Under the pieces are notes generated by a model. That model searched no databases, was not told the DNA's origin, and saw only the letters and a program-made list of their open reading frames with translations. A program made the translations under genes and the position numbers. This document shows, in pieces, positions 57,031 to 64,000 of a stretch of 64,000 bases of DNA (position 1 is the first letter of the stretch; every line of letters begins with the position of its first letter). The stretch is from Micrococcus sp. 2A (GTDB lineage: Bacteria > Actinomycetota > Actinomycetes > Actinomycetales > Micrococcaceae). The stretch spans positions 434,001 through 498,000 of the forward strand of contig NZ_CP154351.1 of assembly GCF_039519235.1 (NCBI RefSeq), given 5' to 3'.

Positions 57031-57603
57031 ATGCGCATCGTTGCCCTCGTCTCCGGTTCCGGCACCAACCTCCAGGCCGTCCTGGACGCCGTCGCGTCCG
57101 GGGCGCTGGACGTGGAGGTCGCCGCCGTCGGCTCGGACGTTCCCGCCGCCCAGGGCCTGGAGCGCGCCCGAGCACACGGGATCCCGGCGTTCGCGGTGCC
57201 GCCGGCGGAGCACGCCTCCCGCGCGGAGTGGGACGCCGCGCTCGCGGATGCCGTGGCCGCCCACGAGCCGGACTGGGTGGTCTGCTCCGGGTTCATGCGG
57301 ATCCTCGGCGCGCCCCTGCTCGAGCGCTTCCCCGGGCACATCCTCAACACCCACCCGGCCCTGCTGCCCGCGTTCCCCGGAGCCCACGGCGTGCGGGACG
57401 CCCTCGCACATGGCGTGAAGGTCGCCGGCTGCACCGTGCACGTGGTGGACGCCGGCGTGGACACCGGGCCGATCCTGGCGCAGGCCGCCGTCCCGGTGCT
57501 GGACACGGACACGGAGGAGACCCTCCACGAGCGCATCAAGGTGCAGGAGCGCGCACTGCTGCTGCGCACCCTCGGCGAGCTGTCCGGGGCGCCGCGCCCC
57601 TGA
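57031..57603 (+). CDS. purN: Phosphoribosylglycinamide formyltransferase
   Basis: A 190-residue folate-dependent GAR transformylase, step three of de novo purine synthesis. It starts MRIVALVSGSGTNLQAVLD, with the phosphate-binding SGSGTN, VVCSGFMRIL, the catalytic N-x-H in LNTHPALLPAFPG and the conserved D in VDAGVDTGPI. The ATG has TACGAT 6 nt upstream. In Mycobacterium purN is adjacent to purH; here a convergent MFS gene lies between them. Confidence 0.96.
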   Translation: MRIVALVSGSGTNLQAVLDAVASGALDVEVAAVGSDVPAAQGLERARAHGIPAFAVPPAEHASRAEWDAALADAVAAHEPDWVVCSGFMRILGAPLLERFPGHILNTHPALLPAFPGAHGVRDALAHGVKVAGCTVHVVDAGVDTGPILAQAAVPVLDTDTEETLHERIKVQERALLLRTLGELSGAPRP

Positions 57604-57622
57604 CGCCGCGCCCCGGCGGCCC

Positions 57623-59011
57623 TCAGTTCGCGTCCACCTCCAGGGCGCGGCCGCGGGTCTCGGGGGCGAAGGCGAACATCACGACGGCGGCGAGCACCAC
57701 GAGGCCGCCCGTCACGGCGAAGGCGCCGGGCAGCCCCAGCGCGGGGACGAGCGTCCCCACGAAGAACAAGGGGCCCAGGCCCGCGCCCACGCGGGACGCG
57801 GCGGAGGCCCACCCGAACCCGGAGGCCCGCAGCGAGGTGGGGTAGAGCTCGGTCACGTAGGTGTAGAGCACGGGGATGGCCACCTGCACGATGAAGCCGA
57901 AGACGAGCACGAGCGGGAGGGCGGCGGCGGGCACGCCGATCACGGCGGCCAACGCCACGAGCACACCGCTCGCGAGGATCGAGCTGACGGCGAGCAGCCA
58001 GCGGCGGCCCGTGCTCTCCACCAGGAGCGCGGAGACCACCACGCCGAGCAGGCCGACGGCGGCCATGCCCGAGGTCATCACGAACGCCCGGTCCTCGGCG
58101 TAGCCGGCCTCGATGAGGAACTGCGGCAGCCACTGCAGGGCGATGTAGTAGGTGAGCATGATGGTCACGAACAGGGCCCAGGCCACGGCCGTGATGCGCG
58201 GAGAGAAGCGCCACACGGCGGCCAGCTGGGAGCCGATCGCCCCGAGGCCGCCCGCCTGGCGCTCCTGGGCGGCGGGCATCACGTACGGGCGGGGCTCGGC
58301 GCCGGTCGCCGCGACCATCCGGTCGATCACGCGGCGCGCCTCGGCCTCGCGGCGGTGGCTCATCAGGAACAGCGGCGACTCGGGGATGCCCAGGCGCACG
58401 ACGAACACGAGCAGGGCGGGCAGCACCATGACGAGCAGGGGCAGACGCCAGTCGCCCCACGTGCTCACGAGCCATGCGGAGACCACGCCGCACAGGGCCG
58501 CGCCCACCGGCCACCAGCCGTCCATGGCGGTGAGCACGCGGCCCCGCAGCCGCTTCGGAGTGAATTCGCTGACCAGCGCGTAGTCCACGGGGATGGTGCC
58601 GCCCAGGCCGATGCCGGCCAGGAAGCGGAACGCCGCGAACCACACGAGCGAGTCCGCCAGGGCGCCGGCCACCGTGAAGACGGCGAACACGAGGAGGGTC
58701 CAGGAGAACGCGGCCTTGCGGCCGATCCGGTCGGCCACGGTGCCCCACAGGAACGCGCCCAGGCCCATGCCGATGAGGTTGGCGGTGCCGATCCAGGCCG
58801 CCTCGGGCCGCGTGAGGCCCCACTCGGCGGAGAGCAGCGGGATCATGACGCCGTTCAGGGCCACGTCCCACGCGTCGAACATGAAGCCGAGGCCGCCGAT
58901 GAGGAAGATCCGGCCCTGGACGGACCAGCGCCAGGGCAGCTCCTGCACGACGGACTCGCCGGTGGGCGGGGCGGGGGAGTCCAGGGGGGAGGTGCGGGTG
59001 GCTGAGGACAC
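57623..59011 (-). CDS. MFS transporter, sugar/metabolite type
   Basis: A 462-residue major facilitator with 12 spans. The motif-A loop is [13 protein letters not shown] and the equivalent in the second half is [24 protein letters not shown] and [13 protein letters not shown] are typical of the sugar-porter/aromatic-acid group. The substrate is unknown. I place the start at the GTG giving MSSATRTS because AAGGGAG lies 9 nt upstream, and because the next ATG upstream (59059) overlaps a CATAAT -10 box. It is inserted, in opposite orientation, between purN and purH. Confidence 0.85.
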   Translation of the reverse strand: MSSATRTSPLDSPAPPTGESVVQELPWRWSVQGRIFLIGGLGFMFDAWDVALNGVMIPLLSAEWGLTRPEAAWIGTANLIGMGLGAFLWGTVADRIGRKAAFSWTLLVFAVFTVAGALADSLVWFAAFRFLAGIGLGGTIPVDYALVSEFTPKRLRGRVLTAMDGWWPVGAALCGVVSAWLVSTWGDWRLPLLVMVLPALLVFVVRLGIPESPLFLMSHRREAEARRVIDRMVAATGAEPRPYVMPAAQERQAGGLGAIGSQLAAVWRFSPRITAVAWALFVTIMLTYYIALQWLPQFLIEAGYAEDRAFVMTSGMAAVGLLGVVVSALLVESTGRRWLLAVSSILASGVLVALAAVIGVPAAALPLVLVFGFIVQVAIPVLYTYVTELYPTSLRASGFGWASAASRVGAGLGPLFFVGTLVPALGLPGAFAVTGGLVVLAAVVMFAFAPETRGRALEVDAN

Positions 59012-59057
59012 GGTGACGGGCTCCCTTGTGACGGCCGGGCGGGACGGGTGTAGGGCC

Positions 59058-59077
59058 ATTATGCGCGGTCCTAGACT
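59058..59077. promoter_or_regulatory. Divergent promoters of the MFS transporter and purH
   Basis: CATAAT on the minus strand (59063-59058) would give the MFS gene a leader of about 40 nt. TAGACT on the plus strand (59072-59077) gives purH a leader of about 40 nt with a ribosome binding site AAGGAGA. The two -10 boxes are only 8 bp apart. Confidence 0.55.
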
Positions 59078-59123
59078 GGGTGGCGGCCCCGCACCGCATC
59101 CCCCCACCGAAGGAGAGTCCCCC

Positions 59124-60824
59124 GTGACCTCAGCCCAGTCCGCCCCCACCGTCCTGGACACGGTCCCGCTCAAGCGCGCGCTGATCTCCGTCTATGACAA
59201 GACCGGGCTGGAGGAGCTGGCCGCGGGCCTGCACGCCGCGGGCGTGCAGATCGTCTCCACGGGCTCGACGGCGCAGCGCATCGCCGGCGCCGGTGTCCCG
59301 GTCACGGAGGTCGCCGACGTCACCGGGTTCCAGGAGTGCCTGGACGGCCGCGTGAAGACCCTGCACCCGCGTGTGCACGCCGGCATCCTCGCGGACCGCC
59401 GCCGGGAGGACCACGTGGCGCAGCTGCGCGACCTCGAGGTGGAGCCCTTCGACCTCGTGGTGGTGAACCTCTACCCCTTCGTGGACACCGTGAAGTCGGG
59501 CGCCGGGGAGGACGCCGTCGTCGAGCAGATCGACATCGGCGGCCCCTCCATGGTCCGCGCCGCGGCGAAGAACCACGCCTCCGTGGCGATCGTCGTCGAC
59601 CCGGCGCGCTACGGGGACGTCGTGGCCGCGGCCCAGTCCGGCGGCTTCGACCTGCGCACCCGCAGGCGCCTGGCCTCGCTGGCCTTCGCGCACACCGCCG
59701 CCTACGACAACGCGGTGGCCGCCTGGACCGCGTCCCACTTCGGCGACGAGGACGCGGACGAGACCCCCGTGTTCCCGCCCTACGCCGGCTTCTCCCTCGA
59801 GCGCGCCGCGAGCCTGCGCTACGGCGAGAACCCGCACCAGCCGGCCGCGCTCTACGTGGACCACGCGGCCACCCCGGGCATCGCGCAGGCGGAGCTGCTG
59901 CACGGCAAGGCCATGAGCTACAACAACTACGTGGACGCGGACGCCGCCGTGCGCGCCGCCTTCGACCACAAGGCCCCCGCCGTGGCGATCGTCAAGCACG
60001 CCAACCCGTGCGGCGTGGCCGTGGCGGGCGAGGGCGAGGACGTGGCCGTGGCGCATGCCAAGGCGCACGCGTGCGACCCCGTCTCCGCGTTCGGCGGCGT
60101 GATCGCGGCCAACCGACCCGTCACCGCCGCCATGGCGCAGCAGGTCAAGGACGTGTTCACGGAGGTCGTGGTGGCGCCGTCCTTCGACGTCGAGGCCGTG
60201 GAGATCCTCTCCGCGAAGAAGAACCTGCGCCTGCTGAGCCTGCCGGCGGGCTTCGCCCACGACTCCGTGGAGGCCAAGCAGGTCTCCGGCGGCATGCTGC
60301 TGCAGGTCGCGGACGCCGTGGACGCCGAGGGCGACGACCCGGCGACCTGGACCCGCGCCGCCGGTCCCGCCGCCGACGAGGCCACGCTGGCCGACCTCGC
60401 CTTCGCGTGGCGCGCGGTGCGCGCCGCCAAGTCGAACGCCGTGCTGCTGGCCTCCGACGGTGCCACCGTGGGCGTCGGCATGGGCCAGGTCAACCGCCTC
60501 GACTCGTGCCGCCTGGCCGTGGAGCGCGCCAACACGCTCGGCGCCGCGCAGACCGGCGGCCAGGACGTGGTCAAGGAGATCACGACGGCGGGCGGCGCGG
60601 AGAACGTCTCCGGCACCGGCGCCCCTGAGCGGGCCCGCGGCGCCGTGGCGGCCTCGGACGCGTTCTTCCCCTTCGCGGACGGTCTGCAGATCCTGATCGA
60701 CGCCGGCGTCAAGGCCGTCGTCCAGCCCGGCGGCTCCGTGCGGGACGAGGAGGTCGTGGCCGCGGCCGAGGCGGCCGGGATCACGATGTACCTCACCGGG
60801 GCGCGGCACTTCTTCCACGGCTGA
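59124..60824 (+). CDS. purH: Bifunctional AICAR formyltransferase/IMP cyclohydrolase
   Basis: A 566-residue enzyme catalysing the last two steps of IMP synthesis. The N-terminal IMP cyclohydrolase part holds [40 protein letters not shown] and NLYPF. The C-terminal AICAR formyltransferase part holds [24 protein letters not shown] and [10 protein letters not shown]. The GTG start has AAGGAGA upstream at suitable spacing. Length is slightly above the usual 520-530 owing to an N-terminal and internal extension. Confidence 0.97.
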   Translation: MTSAQSAPTVLDTVPLKRALISVYDKTGLEELAAGLHAAGVQIVSTGSTAQRIAGAGVPVTEVADVTGFQECLDGRVKTLHPRVHAGILADRRREDHVAQLRDLEVEPFDLVVVNLYPFVDTVKSGAGEDAVVEQIDIGGPSMVRAAAKNHASVAIVVDPARYGDVVAAAQSGGFDLRTRRRLASLAFAHTAAYDNAVAAWTASHFGDEDADETPVFPPYAGFSLERAASLRYGENPHQPAALYVDHAATPGIAQAELLHGKAMSYNNYVDADAAVRAAFDHKAPAVAIVKHANPCGVAVAGEGEDVAVAHAKAHACDPVSAFGGVIAANRPVTAAMAQQVKDVFTEVVVAPSFDVEAVEILSAKKNLRLLSLPAGFAHDSVEAKQVSGGMLLQVADAVDAEGDDPATWTRAAGPAADEATLADLAFAWRAVRAAKSNAVLLASDGATVGVGMGQVNRLDSCRLAVERANTLGAAQTGGQDVVKEITTAGGAENVSGTGAPERARGAVAASDAFFPFADGLQILIDAGVKAVVQPGGSVRDEEVVAAAEAAGITMYLTGARHFFHG

Positions 60825-60862
60825 CCATGGCGTCCGCCCCCGGCGGTGTCTAGTCTGGGCGC

Positions 60863-61369
60863 ATGATGGGGGACGGCATGATGACCGAGGTGCTGATCGG
60901 CAGCGGCTGGGCAGGGCTGCTCGCGTGCATGGTGGTGGGCGCCATCGCCCGGCTCCCTCTGGCCGCGGCGGGGAAGCGGCGTGCCGTCGGGCGTCCATGG
61001 GCCGGCCACGCGGCGCTCGGCCTCGGCCTGGTCGCAGTCGCCCTGGCCGCCGCGCTCTCCGCCCTCGGCTCCTTCTTCGGGCTGATGGGCCTCGCCTTCG
61101 CCGCCTTCATGGCAGTCGGAGCGTGGCAGTCCTTCGCGGCGGCGGAGCGCCGGCGCCGGGCAGCGCAGGAGCAGATCGATCACGCCGCGCGCCTCGGGGC
61201 GGCGTTCCGAGGCTCGAGGGCCGCGTCGGGCACGCTCCCCGGCGGCGAGGCCGGCGTGGACGACGGCCTCGGCGCCCGCTCCCCGGCCGCGCCGCCGGCA
61301 CCGGCGGACAGGAGGCCGGGCTGGTACTCGTCGGAGGGTCTGGACCGGCAGGGTCCCGAGCCCCGCTGA
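60863..61369 (+). CDS. Small two- or three-span membrane protein of unknown function
   Basis: A 168-residue protein with hydrophobic segments around GWAGLLACMVVGAIARLPLA, AALGLGLVAVALAAALSALG and FFGLMGLAFAAFMAVG, then a charged helix (AAERRRRAAQEQIDHAARLG) and a disordered Ala/Pro/Gly-rich tail. No family recognised. TAGTCT (60851-60856) lies 6 nt before the ATG, so the gene has its own leaderless promoter rather than being read from purH. It sits between purH and icd. Confidence 0.6.
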   Translation: MMGDGMMTEVLIGSGWAGLLACMVVGAIARLPLAAAGKRRAVGRPWAGHAALGLGLVAVALAAALSALGSFFGLMGLAFAAFMAVGAWQSFAAAERRRRAAQEQIDHAARLGAAFRGSRAASGTLPGGEAGVDDGLGARSPAAPPAPADRRPGWYSSEGLDRQGPEPR

Positions 61370-63739
<2,370 letters not shown>

Positions 63740-63776
63740 TCCACGGAGACCGGCGTCCCCTCAGGGGGCGGGACAT

Positions 63777-63817
63777 CACGAGGGCCCCGGCACCGTCATG
63801 GTGCCGGGGCCCTCGTG
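63777..63817. terminator. Bidirectional hairpin terminator of icd
   Basis: Perfect 18-nt arms (63777-63794 and 63800-63817) enclose a GTCAT loop between the convergent stops of icd (63739) and the ogt-type gene (63828). No T-tract on either side. Confidence 0.8.
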
Positions 63818-63827
63818 CGCCCGGGGG

Positions 63828-64000
63828 TCAGGCCACGTGCCGCGCCTCGTGCTCCAGCAGCGCCCGCTTGGCGGCGGGGCCGTACAGGTACTGTCCGACC
63901 CCGCCGGAGGTCGGCACCACGCGGTGGCACGGCACGACGACGGCCACCAGGTTCGCGGCGCACGCCCCGCCGGCGGCACGCACGGCTCGCGGCGACCCGG
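63828..64000 (-). CDS. ogt: Methylated-DNA--protein-cysteine methyltransferase, C-terminal fragment
   Basis: The window ends inside this gene. The 57 visible residues contain the active site PCHRVV, in which the cysteine accepts the alkyl group from O6-alkylguanine, preceded by RAAGGACAANLVAVVV and followed by GGVGQYLYGPAAKRALLEHE. This is the DNA-repair suicide enzyme of the Ogt/MGMT family. The frame is open to the window edge. It converges on icd. Confidence 0.9.
   Translation of the reverse strand, partial: GSPRAVRAAGGACAANLVAVVVPCHRVVPTSGGVGQYLYGPAAKRALLEHEARHVA

Overview
The window is about 64 kb of very GC-rich, densely coding DNA with many GTG starts, G/C-ending codons and few A/T stretches. 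The gene set points to a high-GC actinobacterium, most likely Micrococcaceae and close to Micrococcus: a WXG100 protein, a VirR-like LytR_C protein beside a DUF3263 protein, GroEL with a GGM tail, a DtxR/IdeR regulator with canonical metal ligands, a PerM-like DUF6350 protein, DUF3027, DUF4032 and monomeric isocitrate dehydrogenase. It looks like ordinary chromosome. There is no rRNA, CRISPR array, integrase, transposase or phage module.

Layout. 1-9.8 kb: end of an endonuclease/exonuclease/phosphatase-fold protein, an FAH-family hydrolase, an aldo/keto reductase, the treY-treZ trehalose operon, a DUF4032 protein and a membrane-anchored DsbA-like oxidoreductase. 9.8-18.4 kb: tRNA-Thr, a secreted subtilase, tRNA-Val with a clear promoter and terminator, a ThrE-type exporter, ung, the DUF3263/VirR-like pair and a CIRCE-controlled groEL. 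18.4-28.3 kb: a DUF4031-HD fusion, a lone WXG100 protein, a two-component system, the csp-DUF3027 pair, serC, the IdeR-like regulator, an HNH nuclease, an ABC exporter and tRNA-Arg. 28.4-36.3 kb: pcrA, sucCD, and a ferritin-like/VIT1 transporter divergent from two DUF202 genes. 36.3-46.2 kb: fdhA, a Na+/solute symporter, an XRE-cupin regulator, a ureohydrolase overlapping a ThDP enzyme, an FAD dehydrogenase, a PNPOx-like protein and an inositol monophosphatase. 46.2-54.7 kb: an acyltransferase-SGNH protein, an APP1-type phosphatase, a thioesterase, an AbiEi/DUF559-like protein between two related palindromes, gdhA and a GT4 mannosyltransferase. 54.8-64 kb: a PerM-like protein, purN, an MFS transporter, purH, icd and the end of an ogt-type methyltransferase.

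How the genes work together. treY and treZ turn the ends of maltodextrins into trehalose. sucCD, icd and gdhA sit around 2-oxoglutarate. purN and purH are de novo purine steps. The ureohydrolase/ThDP-enzyme/regulator/symporter block (37.7-42.9 kb) reads as a catabolic unit for a guanidino compound, possibly part of the arginine transaminase route; this is inference. The VIT/ferritin fusion and the IdeR-like protein concern iron or manganese handling.

Two features recur. At least seventeen genes have a TANNNT-like -10 box only 6-7 nt before the start codon, so leaderless transcription is predicted to be common. Convergent gene ends often carry long, perfect GC-rich hairpins without a T-tract.
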